A stretch of DNA of 64,000 bases from Enterobacteriaceae bacterium RIT693. GTDB taxonomy: Bacteria; Pseudomonadota; Gammaproteobacteria; Enterobacterales; Enterobacteriaceae. Positions within the stretch are counted from its first letter, which is position 1; each line of letters begins with the position of its first letter. The translations under genes and the position numbers were made by a program. Under the pieces are notes generated by a model, which ran no database searches, was not told where the DNA came from, and was given only the letters and a program-made list of their open reading frames with translations. Below, piece by piece: positions 10,413-18,726 of the stretch. The DNA lies in NCBI GenBank assembly GCA_009668225.1, contig WJYK01000001.1, forward strand, positions 310,001 to 374,000. The letters are read 5' to 3'.

Positions 10413-10901
10413 TACGCCTGCCAACAAATGTATTTTGCCGTTTTGTTTGCCCACAATTTCACCCTTCGCCAGATAAATCTCCAGCTTCTGGCGGTTATCC
10501 CCAAATTTTTTCGCCTTTTAACATTTGTCAAGGGAGGTCAGGACACCACAGGCCCATTGTTTGACACTTTTATTGCAGCAGTTGATTTTATTTAACAGAT
10601 TGAATTTAAATAGATATTTAGCAAAGACCGGTTTCGCGTCAATTTGGCTGCAGGCCGCGCCCGCTCTCGCTTCCATGAAGTTTTCTAACTCTAATGCACA
10701 AGGTTATCCACAGGAATAGTGGATAACTGCAGCAAGCCCTTTTAGTTCGCCACTCGGGAAAACCCCTAATTTTTCTGTGTCAGGGGCGAAAAAAAAATTT
10801 CGCTAATTTTTTTGCTTTTATTCATTCGATTTCGCTATACCGCGCCGGTTTGAAGCAGATCCCGAAATCGAGATATATCCTGAGGTTAAAACGCGTTTTA
10901 T
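10413..10901. other. AT-rich intergenic region, no gene seen
   Basis: Between the uvrB LexA box and the NtrC-type sites I see no credible coding frame. It holds the DnaA-box pair at 10704-10726 and A- and T-rich runs around 10790-10815 but no recognised gene. Confidence 0.6.
10704..10726 (+). repeat. Pair of inverted DnaA-box sequences upstream of uvrB
   Basis: TTATCCACA (10704-10712, a perfect consensus DnaA box) is followed after five bases by AGTGGATAA (10718-10726), giving a TTATCCAC inverted repeat. DnaA binding upstream of uvrB has been reported in E. coli, so this may be a conserved regulatory element about 400 bases from uvrB. It is also upstream of the sigma54-driven gene on the other strand. 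Confidence 0.6.
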
Positions 10902-10940
10902 TGCACCAAATTCGTTCTTCTTTAGCACTCGTCAGGTGCA
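10902..10940 (+). promoter_or_regulatory. Two candidate NtrC (GlnG) enhancer sites
   Basis: The NtrC dyad is TGCACC-N5-GGTGCA, that is GCAC-N7-GTGC. The second site (10924-10940) contains GCAC-TCGTCAG-GTGC exactly. The first (10902-10918) has a perfect left half TGCACC and a degraded right half (GTTC). Their centres are about 22 bases apart, two helical turns on the same face. They lie about 130-155 bases upstream of the start expected from the sigma54 promoter, the usual distance for NtrC enhancers. Confidence 0.65.
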
Positions 10941-11036
10941 GCGAAACGCGAACCTGAGCACCATCAATTTGTTTAACGAAGTAAATACTAAGTTTTATCC
11001 TGGAGTGACGGTGGTTTTCAGGGAATATCACCAAGC

Positions 11037-11052
11037 TGGCAAGCTAATTGCA
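11037..11052 (+). promoter_or_regulatory. Sigma54 (RpoN) promoter
   Basis: TGGCAAGCTAATTGCA matches the -24/-12 consensus TGGCACG-N4-TTGCW at all but one position, with GG (11038-11039) and GC (11050-11051) exactly ten bases apart. The predicted start near 11063 leaves a leader of about 34 bases before the ATG at 11097, which has AAGGAG seven bases upstream. Confidence 0.8.
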
Positions 11053-11096
11053 GAATATCACTGGGGGAAGCCTCCTCCCAACCAAGGAGATGAACC

Positions 11097-11807
11097 ATGC
11101 TGAGCTTACGCGCTGTAAATCAGTTCTACGGTGACAATCACATATTGTGGAACCTCGACCTCGAACTGGCACCGGGCGAATGCACCTGCGTCCTTGGTGC
11201 TCCCGGGCAGGGAAAAACCACGCTGGTAAACTGCATTACCGGCTATTTGCCCGTACAAAGCGGCAGCATGCTCTGGCAACAAGCGGGGCTGCCTCCTGAA
11301 GACCTGGTCAATAAACCTGTTGAGAGCCGGGCCGCGCTGGGAATTGGCTATGTCCCGCAGGACAGGCGCATCTTCTCCCAGCTTAGCGTTGAAGAAAACC
11401 TGCAGATCGCCATGATGGCGGGCCACCACGCGCCCCGGGTTATCCCTTCGCTTATCTATGACCTTTTTCCGGAGCTCTATAGCCTGAGGCAGGTAAAAAG
11501 TGGCGAGCTCCACGTTGATATGCAACAGCAGCTGGCGCTTGCCCGGGCGCTGGTTCTACAGCCAAAGTTACTGATACTGGATGAACCAACCCTGGGCGGT
11601 GGTCAACGGTTTATCACTGAGATGGGTAATCTAATTCGGCGCTTAAACCGTGACTTCGGCTTGACGATTCTGCTGGTTGAACAGCGGCTGTCGTTTATAT
11701 GCCGGGTAGCAGATAAATTTTGCCTGCTGCACAAGGGCAGGAATATCGCTCAGGGTCATGTGTCGCAGCTGGATGATAAGCTTGTCGCGGGCTGGCTGGA
11801 GCCCTGA
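11097..11807 (+). CDS. Orphan LivF/UrtE-type ABC ATPase with degenerate signature
   Basis: This 236-residue single ABC domain is closest by eye to the LivF/UrtE group, which serve branched-chain amino acid, urea or amide importers. Features typical of the group are an early short Walker A region (GAPGQGKTT, residues 34-42), GIGYVPQDRRIFSQLSVEEN (about 82-101), and LLVEQ in place of the H-loop histidine. Walker B is intact (LLILDEPT). The family signature LSGGQQQQ is replaced by LHVDMQQQ, so the C-loop serine and glycines are gone. No permease or binding-protein gene is adjacent. The gene follows a sigma54 promoter with NtrC-type sites. It may be the surviving last gene of a nitrogen-regulated importer operon or a repurposed ATPase. 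Function not established. Confidence 0.8.
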   Translation: MLSLRAVNQFYGDNHILWNLDLELAPGECTCVLGAPGQGKTTLVNCITGYLPVQSGSMLWQQAGLPPEDLVNKPVESRAALGIGYVPQDRRIFSQLSVEENLQIAMMAGHHAPRVIPSLIYDLFPELYSLRQVKSGELHVDMQQQLALARALVLQPKLLILDEPTLGGGQRFITEMGNLIRRLNRDFGLTILLVEQRLSFICRVADKFCLLHKGRNIAQGHVSQLDDKLVAGWLEP

Positions 11808-11826
11808 ACGCATCTACTCTCCAGCG

Positions 11827-12345
11827 CTACAGATTTGCCAGCCGCGCCTGAAATGCCGGATTCAGGGCGGTCAATGCTCTGCGAAGGTTGCACTGGCGAG
11901 TCACTTTTGCAATATCCAGCAACGGCGCAGGTATCGCCTTCACGCCGGTGCTATTCATCCAATGTAAAACCGTTTCGAGATTCCACAGTGCGGTTTTTCC
12001 GTCATGTACCGGCGTCGGGAACGCTTCGCGGGAGACCATGACTTTTCGAATATATTGCCGAGAAACGCCCAGCAGTTCAGCTACGTCACTCAGCCCAACT
12101 AAGTCAGGTGCGGCTTCAACCAACGACGCGCCTGGAATAATATGAGAGACCTCCTTCAGCGCGCTAAGCAGCGCGTCTTCGGCACCGTTAGCTTCACGGG
12201 TGAAGTTCAGGGCGATGCGCCCCGTTACGCCTATACCAATAAGAGCATCATCGCACCCACCGGCACCCAGTACGCCAACCCACGGCTCAGGATCCTTCTG
12301 GCCATCAGGCAGGTTGAAAATAAGCGTAAACGTGTATTCCGCCAT
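11827..12345 (-). CDS. Helix-turn-helix protein, putative antitoxin-like partner
   Basis: This 172-residue protein has an N-terminal beta-rich region (YTFTLIFNLP) and the segment GCDDALIGIGVTGRIALNFT. A helix-turn-helix follows at about residues 85-110 (LSDVAELLGVSRQYIRKVM), then FPTPVHDGKTALWNLETVL, a layout like excisionase/MerR-type DNA readers. I recall homologues linked to the small protein encoded just upstream, but no established function. The start has AAGGAG eight bases before the ATG and lies 15 bases after the stop of the upstream gene, so the two form an operon. A role as antitoxin and repressor is inference. Confidence 0.75.
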   Translation of the reverse strand: MAEYTFTLIFNLPDGQKDPEPWVGVLGAGGCDDALIGIGVTGRIALNFTREANGAEDALLSALKEVSHIIPGASLVEAAPDLVGLSDVAELLGVSRQYIRKVMVSREAFPTPVHDGKTALWNLETVLHWMNSTGVKAIPAPLLDIAKVTRQCNLRRALTALNPAFQARLANL

Positions 12346-12360
12346 GATACGTTCTCCTTG

Positions 12361-12621
12361 TTAGTGCAGCACGCTGCGGGATGCTATGTTTGCGCATCCA
12401 TCCACAAGCCTGCGAATTTGCCTGGCATGGTTCTGCGCGTTTCGCGGCGTGCTCCAGACACAGCTAATGCAAAACTCTCCGCAGCGGCAGGCTTTATCAT
12501 TCCACGGGCAATAAAGCTTTCCCCAGCAGTGAGCGCCCCCCTCTTTTACCCGCCATCCCTGAAATTCGGCGTAGCTTAGTGCCGCCTCTATCTCTTTTTG
12601 CGGGTGCCGTTGTCTTGCCAT
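12361..12621 (-). CDS. Small HicA-like protein, putative toxin of a two-gene module
   Basis: This 86-residue basic protein contains GGAHCWGKLYCPWN (about residues 27-40), CRCGEFCISCVWSTPRN (about 45-61) and HARQIRRLVDGC. The glycine-histidine motif followed by a strand recalls the catalytic histidine region of HicA-type mRNA interferases, and the cysteine cluster could bind metal. These are resemblances, not proof. The order, toxin-like gene first and DNA-binding partner second, is that of hicAB modules. The start ATG has a perfect GGAGG six bases upstream. A perfect palindrome lies 33-48 bases upstream of the start. Confidence 0.7.
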   Translation of the reverse strand: MARQRHPQKEIEAALSYAEFQGWRVKEGGAHCWGKLYCPWNDKACRCGEFCISCVWSTPRNAQNHARQIRRLVDGCANIASRSVLH

Positions 12622-12653
12622 ATTTCCTCCGGCTAAAAAAGCATCTCATAAAG

Positions 12654-12669
12654 GTTGTCACATGACAAC
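12654..12669 (-). promoter_or_regulatory. Palindromic operator candidate of the TA-like pair
   Basis: GTTGTCA-CA-TGACAAC is a perfect 7-bp inverted repeat with a 2-base spacer, 33 bases before the start of the small gene, where a promoter is expected. It is a good candidate for autoregulation by the HTH partner. No direct evidence. Confidence 0.5.
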
Positions 12670-12737
12670 TTAAACTATGAAATACTCTATACCCTTTGCC
12701 GGTGGGGAAGAATCGTTGTTTATGAGGAAAGCACTAA

Positions 12738-12777
12738 AGAGGGAGCCAGCCCGCAGCGCGGCTGCGAGCGTGGCTTT
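12738..12777. terminator. GC-rich hairpin after bioD, possible terminator
   Basis: AGCCA and TGGCT form an outer stem and CGCAGC/GCTGCG an inner stem around a small loop. On the plus strand it is followed by TTTTGTTG. It separates bioD from the TA-like promoter. Which transcript it ends is uncertain. Confidence 0.4.
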
Positions 12778-12797
12778 TGTTGCATCAGACTTGAGGC

Positions 12798-13487
12798 TTA
12801 TAGCGCAATGACGGAGAGATCGAGATAATGACCAAGCGGGGTTTCATCGCTTATTCCCTCAAGCCAGGGGATCTCCCCCAGCAGAGGTGCCGGCAGCCGC
12901 TGCTTAAGCGTGGCAAGATATTCTGCGTGCCTTTTGCCTGCTGGCTGAACCCCGTTTGCAATCCAGCCAACAAGCGGTAATCCCGCAGCACACACGGCCT
13001 GCGCCGTCAGCATTGCATGATTAATGCAACCAAGTTTCACCCCAACGACCAGAATGACCGGCAGTTGCTCACCAATGGCCCACTCGGCAAACGTGGTGGT
13101 ATCCGAGAGCGGCGTAAACCAGCCTCCCGCGCCTTCTACCTGGATCCAGTCGGCTTTGCTGGTGAGGTTTTCCAGCCCTTCAGACAGTGCAGAAAACGTA
13201 ATGGGGCGCTGCTCTTCCGCGCTAATAATGTGTGGCGAGGTCGGTTCAATAAAAGCCAGCGGATTAATTTGCTCATATGGCAGCATAACCGAGCCATTAC
13301 GCTGTAAGGCTAACGCATCGCTATTACGTATGCCCTCAGGCGTCATTTCGCTGCCGGAGGCAACGGGCTTATAGCCTACCGAACGATACCCGGCGGCATT
13401 AGCCGCCTGCAGTAGCGCACAGCTGGCGACGGTCTTTCCAACTTCGGTGTCTGTCCCGGTTACAAACCATTTTTTAATCACGTTCAA
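12798..13487 (-). CDS. bioD: Dethiobiotin synthetase BioD
   Basis: This 229-residue enzyme closes the ureido ring of dethiobiotin from DAPA, CO2 and ATP. The P-loop FVTGTDTEVGKTVASCALLQ lies near residues 8-27, with KPVASGSE (about 41), VEGAGGWFTPL (about 117) and GCINHAMLTAQ (about 150) as conserved ligand-binding segments. It is the last gene of bioBFCD. Its start overlaps the bioC stop by 14 bases. Confidence 0.96.
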   Translation of the reverse strand: MNVIKKWFVTGTDTEVGKTVASCALLQAANAAGYRSVGYKPVASGSEMTPEGIRNSDALALQRNGSVMLPYEQINPLAFIEPTSPHIISAEEQRPITFSALSEGLENLTSKADWIQVEGAGGWFTPLSDTTTFAEWAIGEQLPVILVVGVKLGCINHAMLTAQAVCAAGLPLVGWIANGVQPAGKRHAEYLATLKQRLPAPLLGEIPWLEGISDETPLGHYLDLSVIAL

Positions 13488-14232
13488 TTACTCCAAAAAC
13501 TATCTGCCAGCTGAGGGAAAACTGCCCATCCTGCCGGGGCCATGTTTCGCTAAGCCGCTTTAGTTGCCCGCGCGTCATCAGCGTGTTTTTTCGGCCTTCA
13601 TGCAGGTGTGTTGCGCCAACGCCTTTCAGCGAACGCATTGCGCTCATGACGTCGGGAAAACGCTGGCTGACCGTGCGGCTGGCGACGACGGACCGCCACG
13701 GCCGACACGCTTGTTCAATCTCGGCCACGGATAAAAACTGATTGGCATGCGCCCGTTCATCTATCCCGCGCCAGGCCTCGTGCAGTTCAGGCAGTGAGCC
13801 TGCTGCAAGCGTAGTAAATGCAATGCACCCACCCGTTTTTGTCACGCGGTAAAGTTCGGATAAGCCTTGCTGCAGATCGCTACACCACTGAACGGCAAGA
13901 TTACTCCACGCCAGATCTACTTGTTCATTCGCCAGAGGAATAGACTCGATATCGCCCTCAAGGACACGATGCGCCGACTGGGTTTGCTGGCACTGCTCAA
14001 GCATCGCTTGCGAAATATCCAGCGCCAAAACTTCGCTTCCTTTATCCCGCCAAATTCGGCTGTACCAACCGGTGCCGCAGCCTGCATCCAGCACACTGAC
14101 TGCGGGGCGGCCTGCCACCTCTGTCAGCAGGTTATCGCCGCAGACTCGCTGCAACTCGGCAAAACGTTCGTAACTTCCCGCAGCCCGGCCAAACGCCGCG
14201 GCTACAGCGGCTTTATCGACCTGTTTCGTCAT
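13474..14232 (-). CDS. bioC: Malonyl-ACP O-methyltransferase BioC
   Basis: This SAM-dependent methyltransferase caps malonyl-ACP to begin pimelate synthesis. With the start at 14232 ([22 protein letters not shown]) it has 252 residues, in line with the family; the upstream ATG adds eight unconserved residues inside bioF. SAM motif I is [13 protein letters not shown] (about 47-59), followed by [21 protein letters not shown] and [17 protein letters not shown]. The gene overlaps bioF by 20 bases and bioD by 14, so it lies in a tightly coupled operon. Confidence 0.95.
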   Translation of the reverse strand: MTKQVDKAAVAAAFGRAAGSYERFAELQRVCGDNLLTEVAGRPAVSVLDAGCGTGWYSRIWRDKGSEVLALDISQAMLEQCQQTQSAHRVLEGDIESIPLANEQVDLAWSNLAVQWCSDLQQGLSELYRVTKTGGCIAFTTLAAGSLPELHEAWRGIDERAHANQFLSVAEIEQACRPWRSVVASRTVSQRFPDVMSAMRSLKGVGATHLHEGRKNTLMTRGQLKRLSETWPRQDGQFSLSWQIVFGVIERD

Positions 14233-15367
14233 AAAGCGCCTCCAGCAGTGCATCAATATCGTGTGATGTATGGGCGGCCGTGAGAGTAATACGCAGGCGT
14301 GCGCTGCCGGGCGGCACGGTTGGAGGGCGAATGGCCGTTAACCACAATCCACGCTCTCGCAGACGAGAAGCAAGATCCAGCGTGCGCTGATTCTCTCCCA
14401 CAATTAACGGCTGAATAGCGCTGCCGGAGTCAGCAAGCCTCAGCGAAAGCTGTGCAGCCCCTTGCCGAAAGCGTTGGATATTCGCCGAGAGCCGAGCTCT
14501 GTAGGCATCCCCCTGCCGAATAACCGTTAAGGCAGCCTGAAGCGCCACGGCCTGCGCCGGCGGCATCGCGGTGCTGTAGATCAGATGGCGAGCAAACTGC
14601 AGCAGATAGTCGGCGGTTTCCTGGCTGCACAAAACCGCAGCGCCGCTTCCGCCAAACGCTTTGCCAAACGTAATGACCAGAATCTCTGGGCTGATATTTT
14701 GCTGATGACAGCTGCCGCGGCCTTCGTCGCCCAGGACGCCAATACCGTGCGCATCGTCGACCATCAACCAGCCACCGGCCTGATGGGCAACACGTGCAAT
14801 TTCAGCCAGCGGCGCGCTGTCGCCGTCCATGCTGAAAATACCTTCGGTAAGGATCAGCCGTTCGCCGTCATGCGCCTGACTAAGCAGCGCCGCAAGCGCC
14901 GGAATGTCGTTATGATGGAATCTTCGCAGCTGGGCCGAACTTTGCATCGCCGCCTCCATCATTGAGGCATGGCAAAGCTTATCGGCGATAAGCGTATCCG
15001 TTTTTTGCGCCAACGCGGAGATCACCGCCTGATTCGCGCTGTAGCCTGAAATAAACAACAGCGCTCGCTCAAACCCCAGCCATTCAGCCAGCTGTTCTTC
15101 AAACGCCTGATGCGCGCGGCTATAGCCGGTCACGTGCCCGGAACCACCGCTGCCAACGCCAAACTGCGCCGCGCCTTTTTGCCATGCATCAACAATCTGC
15201 GGATGGTGGCTAAGCCCCAGATAATCATTGCTGGAAAAATTCAGATACTCCCGCCCGTTAGCCGAAAAAATACGCCCGTTTCCGAGCGTATTGGCCTGCC
15301 GGGTGCGGAAGCTTGCGCTCGCCCGCCGTTCGCTTAAGGCTTCAGAGATTCGCTGCTGCCAGCTCAT
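14213..15367 (-). CDS. bioF: 8-amino-7-oxononanoate synthase BioF
   Basis: This 384-residue PLP enzyme of the alpha-oxoamine synthase family condenses pimeloyl-ACP with alanine. It shows NYLGLSHHP (about 47), [21 protein letters not shown] (about 71-91), the PLP aspartate region [16 protein letters not shown] (about 200-216) and the Schiff-base lysine in [12 protein letters not shown] (about 232-243). Its start overlaps the bioB stop by four bases (ATGA) and its end overlaps bioC. Confidence 0.96.
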   Translation of the reverse strand: MSWQQRISEALSERRASASFRTRQANTLGNGRIFSANGREYLNFSSNDYLGLSHHPQIVDAWQKGAAQFGVGSGGSGHVTGYSRAHQAFEEQLAEWLGFERALLFISGYSANQAVISALAQKTDTLIADKLCHASMMEAAMQSSAQLRRFHHNDIPALAALLSQAHDGERLILTEGIFSMDGDSAPLAEIARVAHQAGGWLMVDDAHGIGVLGDEGRGSCHQQNISPEILVITFGKAFGGSGAAVLCSQETADYLLQFARHLIYSTAMPPAQAVALQAALTVIRQGDAYRARLSANIQRFRQGAAQLSLRLADSGSAIQPLIVGENQRTLDLASRLRERGLWLTAIRPPTVPPGSARLRITLTAAHTSHDIDALLEALYDETGR

Positions 15368-16404
15368 ACCGCCGCCGCGTTGTAGTAACTGTCGGTATCG
15401 GCGTTCAGCAACTGCCCTGCCAACTGTTGCTGCTGCTCGTTATCCCCCATTTCGGTGGTGGTTTGCTGCGGGTTAAGCCCCAGCTTACGGAACAGCTGCA
15501 GATCCTTGTCCTCTTCCGGGTTTGGAGTCGTCAGCAGTTTGCAGCCGTAGAAGATGGAGTTTGCCCCGGCCATAAAGCACATCGCCTGTGTCTGCTCGCT
15601 CATTTGTTCGCGGCCTGCTGAAAGGCGCACGTAAGAGGTCGGCATCATGATACGCGCGACGGCGATGGTTCGAATAAAATCAAAGGCATCCACGTCTTCG
15701 TTATCCGCCAGCGGCGTCCCCTTCACCTTCACCAGCATGTTGATTGGCACGCTTTCAGGCGGGGTGGGTAAATTGGCTAGCTGCAGCAGCAGGCCGGCGC
15801 GGTCGGTGACTGTTTCACCCAGCCCGACGATGCCGCCGGAGCAGACTTTAATCCCTGCATCACGCACTTTATCGAGGGTATCAAGACGTTCCTGATAGGT
15901 TCGCGTGGTGATGATATTGCCGTAGAATTCCGGGGAGGTGTCCAGGTTGTGGTTGTAGTAGTCCAGCCCTGCCGATGCCAGACGCTGCGCCTGTTCATTG
16001 GTCAGCGTACCCAGCGTCATACAGGTTTCCAGTCCCATGGCACGAACGCCCTGCACCATCTGCTCAAGATAGGGCATATCGCGCTCATGCGGGTTTTTCC
16101 AGGCCGCGCCCATACAGAAACGGGTCGACCCTGCGTTTCTTGCCTTACGAGCAGACGCCAGAACCTGCTCAACTTCCATCAGGCGCTCGGACTCAAGACC
16201 GGTTTTATAGCGTGCGCTCTGCGGACAGTATTTACAGTCTTCCGGGCAGGCGCCGGTTTTAATCGACAGTAAGGTACTGACCTGTACCTGATGCGGATCG
16301 AAATGTTTGCGGTGGATCTGCTGGGCTTCAAACAGCAGATCCAGCAAAGGTTTTTGAAATAAAGCAGTGACCTGCGACAGTGTCCAGCGTGCGTGGTGAG
16401 CCAT
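15364..16404 (-). CDS. bioB: Biotin synthase BioB (radical SAM)
   Basis: This 346-residue enzyme inserts sulfur into dethiobiotin. The radical-SAM cysteines are in CPEDCKYC (about 53-60), preceded by [10 protein letters not shown] and followed by [18 protein letters not shown] (about 128) and [10 protein letters not shown] (about 188) supply conserved cysteines of the [2Fe-2S] site, and RLSAGRE (about 257) the arginine ligand. It is the first gene of bioBFCD. A GGAGAGG ribosome site precedes the ATG, and the BirA operator lies about 47 bases upstream. Confidence 0.97.
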   Translation of the reverse strand: MAHHARWTLSQVTALFQKPLLDLLFEAQQIHRKHFDPHQVQVSTLLSIKTGACPEDCKYCPQSARYKTGLESERLMEVEQVLASARKARNAGSTRFCMGAAWKNPHERDMPYLEQMVQGVRAMGLETCMTLGTLTNEQAQRLASAGLDYYNHNLDTSPEFYGNIITTRTYQERLDTLDKVRDAGIKVCSGGIVGLGETVTDRAGLLLQLANLPTPPESVPINMLVKVKGTPLADNEDVDAFDFIRTIAVARIMMPTSYVRLSAGREQMSEQTQAMCFMAGANSIFYGCKLLTTPNPEEDKDLQLFRKLGLNPQQTTTEMGDNEQQQQLAGQLLNADTDSYYNAAAV

Positions 16405-16450
16405 GGGGCCTCTCCAAAGGGGTGTTATAGTGAATCGATTGACGTTATAA

Positions 16451-16484
16451 TTGTAAACCTAAATGTTTTTCAAATGGTTTACAA
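16451..16484. promoter_or_regulatory. BirA operator between bioA and bioB
   Basis: TTGTAAACC (16451-16459) and GGTTTACAA (16476-16484) form a perfect 9-bp inverted repeat separated by 16 bases, as in the E. coli bio operator bound by the BirA-biotinyl-AMP dimer. It lies between divergent bioB and bioA, so both promoters should be repressed together when biotin is plentiful. Its right arm ends eight bases before the bioA ATG. Confidence 0.92.
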
Positions 16485-16492
16485 GTCACCCT

Positions 16493-17782
16493 ATGAGCCC
16501 TGCTGATTTAGCATTCGACCAACGACATATCTGGCACCCTTACACTTCAATGAGCCAACCGCTGCCGGTTTACCCCGTAGTCGCGGCAGCCGGCTGCGAA
16601 TTGCAGCTGGAAGATGGACGTTTGCTTGTGGACGGCATGTCTTCCTGGTGGGCCACCATTCATGGCTACAATCACCCGCGCCTGAATCAGGCGATGAAGG
16701 CCCAGATAGACAGCATGTCGCACGTGATGTTTGGCGGAATCACCCACCCGCCTGCCGTTGAGCTTTGCCGCAAGCTGCTGGCGATGACGCCCGCGCCGTT
16801 GGATTGCGTGTTTCTGGCCGATTCCGGTTCAGTGGCCGTCGAGGTCGCCATGAAAATGGCGCTGCAGTACTGGCATGCAAAAGGCCAGCCGCGCCAGCGC
16901 TTCCTGACCTTCCGGAACGGCTATCACGGCGATACTTTTGGCGCGATGTCGGTCTGCGATCCCGATAACTCTATGCATAGCCTGTGGCAGGGCTATTTGC
17001 CTGAACATCTGTTTGCTCCGGCTCCGCAGTGTAGGTTTGGCGATGAGTGGAACGAGATGGACATGGTTCCGTTTGCACGCCTGATGGCCGCACATCGGGA
17101 AGAGATTGCTGCGATTATTCTGGAGCCGGTGGTACAGGGAGCCGGGGGAATGCGTTTCTACCATCCTGAATGGCTACGTCGCATCCGCCGCATGTGCGAT
17201 CGGGAAGGAATCTTGCTGATTGCCGACGAAATTGCAACGGGCTTTGGCCGCACCGGAAAACTGTTTGCCTGCGACCACGCGGATATTTCACCGGATATTA
17301 TGTGTCTGGGAAAAGCATTGACCGGCGGCACGATGACGCTCTCCGCAACGCTTGCCACCCGTCACGTTGCGGAAACCATCAGCAACGGTGAAGCCGGATG
17401 CTTTATGCATGGCCCAACGTTTATGGGGAATCCTCTCGCCTGCGCGGTTGCCTGCGAAAGCCTGGCGCTGCTGGAAGATGGAGACTGGCAGCAGCAGGTT
17501 CAGGCTATCGAGCATCAGCTGCAGGAAGGCCTGCTGCCACTGGCCGCGAGCGAGCACGTTGCCGATGTTCGCGTTCTGGGCGCAATCGGTGTTGTGGAAA
17601 CGCACAGGCCGGTCGACATGGCGGCTTTACAGCGTTTCTTTGTCGAACAGGGCGTCTGGATCCGTCCGTTTGGTCGCCTGATTTACCTGATGCCGCCTTA
17701 TGTCATCAGCCCCGCGCAGCTGGACAAGTTGATGACCGCTGTTGCACGGGCGGTAGCAAATCCTGCGTTTTTCAAGCCGTAA
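16493..17782 (+). CDS. bioA: DAPA aminotransferase BioA
   Basis: This 429-residue class III PLP aminotransferase converts KAPA to DAPA using SAM as amino donor. The start is ATG 16493 ([20 protein letters not shown]): E. coli has the same length and also begins right after the operator, while the open frame extends ten codons into the operator. Key segments are HPYTSM (substrate tyrosine), [37 protein letters not shown] and the Schiff-base lysine in [17 protein letters not shown] (about 274). It is transcribed divergently from bioB. Confidence 0.96.
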   Translation: MSPADLAFDQRHIWHPYTSMSQPLPVYPVVAAAGCELQLEDGRLLVDGMSSWWATIHGYNHPRLNQAMKAQIDSMSHVMFGGITHPPAVELCRKLLAMTPAPLDCVFLADSGSVAVEVAMKMALQYWHAKGQPRQRFLTFRNGYHGDTFGAMSVCDPDNSMHSLWQGYLPEHLFAPAPQCRFGDEWNEMDMVPFARLMAAHREEIAAIILEPVVQGAGGMRFYHPEWLRRIRRMCDREGILLIADEIATGFGRTGKLFACDHADISPDIMCLGKALTGGTMTLSATLATRHVAETISNGEAGCFMHGPTFMGNPLACAVACESLALLEDGDWQQQVQAIEHQLQEGLLPLAASEHVADVRVLGAIGVVETHRPVDMAALQRFFVEQGVWIRPFGRLIYLMPPYVISPAQLDKLMTAVARAVANPAFFKP

Positions 17783-17842
17783 TATTCGGCGAACGCCCCC
17801 GTCTATACTAGACTGAGCGGGTCAAATACGGATTGAGGAGGG

Positions 17843-18322
17843 TTGATGAAACTGATCTCTCAGGATATTCGCGACGGTGAAAAGCTGCCTCCGCGTCATG
17901 TCTTTAACGGGATGGGCTATGAAGGGGATAATTTGTCTCCTCACCTGGAATGGGACGCCGTACCGTCCGGGACAAAAAGCTTTGTCGTGACCTGCTACGA
18001 CCCCGACGCACCTACCGGCTCGGGCTGGTGGCACTGGATTGTGGCAAACCTGCCGGCAGAAACGCGCGTGCTGCCTCAGGGATCGGGTTCAGGTCTGGTG
18101 GCTTTACCCGGTAATGCCATCCAGACCCGAACCGATTTTGGCCAAACTGGCTACGGCGGCGCGGCGCCGCCGAAGGGCGAAACGCACCGCTATATTTTTA
18201 CCGTGCACGCGCTGGATGTGGAAAAGATTGACGTTGATGAGGGCGCATCCGGCGCGATGGTCGGCTTTAACGTTCACTTCCATACCTTAGGTAGCGCTTC
18301 AATAACTACCTTATATAGCTAA
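17843..18322 (+). CDS. ybhB: YbhB, PEBP/RKIP-family protein
   Basis: This is a full-length 159-residue phosphatidylethanolamine-binding-protein family member. It shows the ligand-pocket motifs CYDPDAPTGSGWWHWIVANL (about 51-70) and GYGGAAPPKGETHRYIFTVHAL (about 103-124). The E. coli homologue has a PEBP fold with no assigned enzyme activity. There is no signal peptide, so it is cytoplasmic. An AGGAGGG ribosome site precedes the ATG; the gene follows bioA by about 60 bases. Confidence 0.94.
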   Translation: MMKLISQDIRDGEKLPPRHVFNGMGYEGDNLSPHLEWDAVPSGTKSFVVTCYDPDAPTGSGWWHWIVANLPAETRVLPQGSGSGLVALPGNAIQTRTDFGQTGYGGAAPPKGETHRYIFTVHALDVEKIDVDEGASGAMVGFNVHFHTLGSASITTLYS

Positions 18323-18486
18323 TCCCCAACGCTCTCTGGCTGGTGTACTTTGCCAGCCTTCTGCCTTTGCTGAGTAATCTTTTTCTGGAATTAATTTATA
18401 CAAATAAATTCCGTTAAGTTATTAATCCCTCCCCGTCTCGCTGCCGATTAACATTGCACCAGTTTCACATCACAGAGAGACAGAAA

Positions 18487-18726
18487 ATGAAGAGAATCGT
18501 TGTACTCAGCTTCTGCCTGATGGCGGGAAGTGTCTTTGCCGATACGGGTTCACCGCAGCTCAAAGCGGAATCACAGTCGGTGATTCGCCAGGCGGGCTAC
18601 CAGTGCGATACCGTGAACAGCGTTTACCCGGCCGCTTTTGGCGGCTCGCTCACCGTCTCCTGCGACAGTGACCAAAAATACATCATCCGCAAAAAGAACG
18701 GCCAGTACAGCGTTGAAAAAGAATAA
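18487..18726 (+). CDS. Small secreted protein of unknown function
   Basis: This is a 79-residue protein if started at ATG 18487. A clear signal peptide (MKRIVVLSFCLMAGSVFA, cleavage expected before DTGSP) leaves about 61 residues with two cysteines (GYQCD and VSCDSDQ) that could pair in the periplasm. The C-terminus is rich in lysine and tyrosine (KYIIRKKNGQYSVEKE). The open frame extends 11 codons upstream without signal features. I do not recognise the family with confidence. It lies alone between ybhB and ybhC; E. coli has no gene here that I recall. Confidence 0.75.
   Translation: MKRIVVLSFCLMAGSVFADTGSPQLKAESQSVIRQAGYQCDTVNSVYPAAFGGSLTVSCDSDQKYIIRKKNGQYSVEKE

Noticed and set aside
10822-11034. 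70-codon minus-strand frame within the NtrC/sigma54 region
   Set aside because: It has no ribosome site or similarity. The DNA is better explained by the promoter elements.
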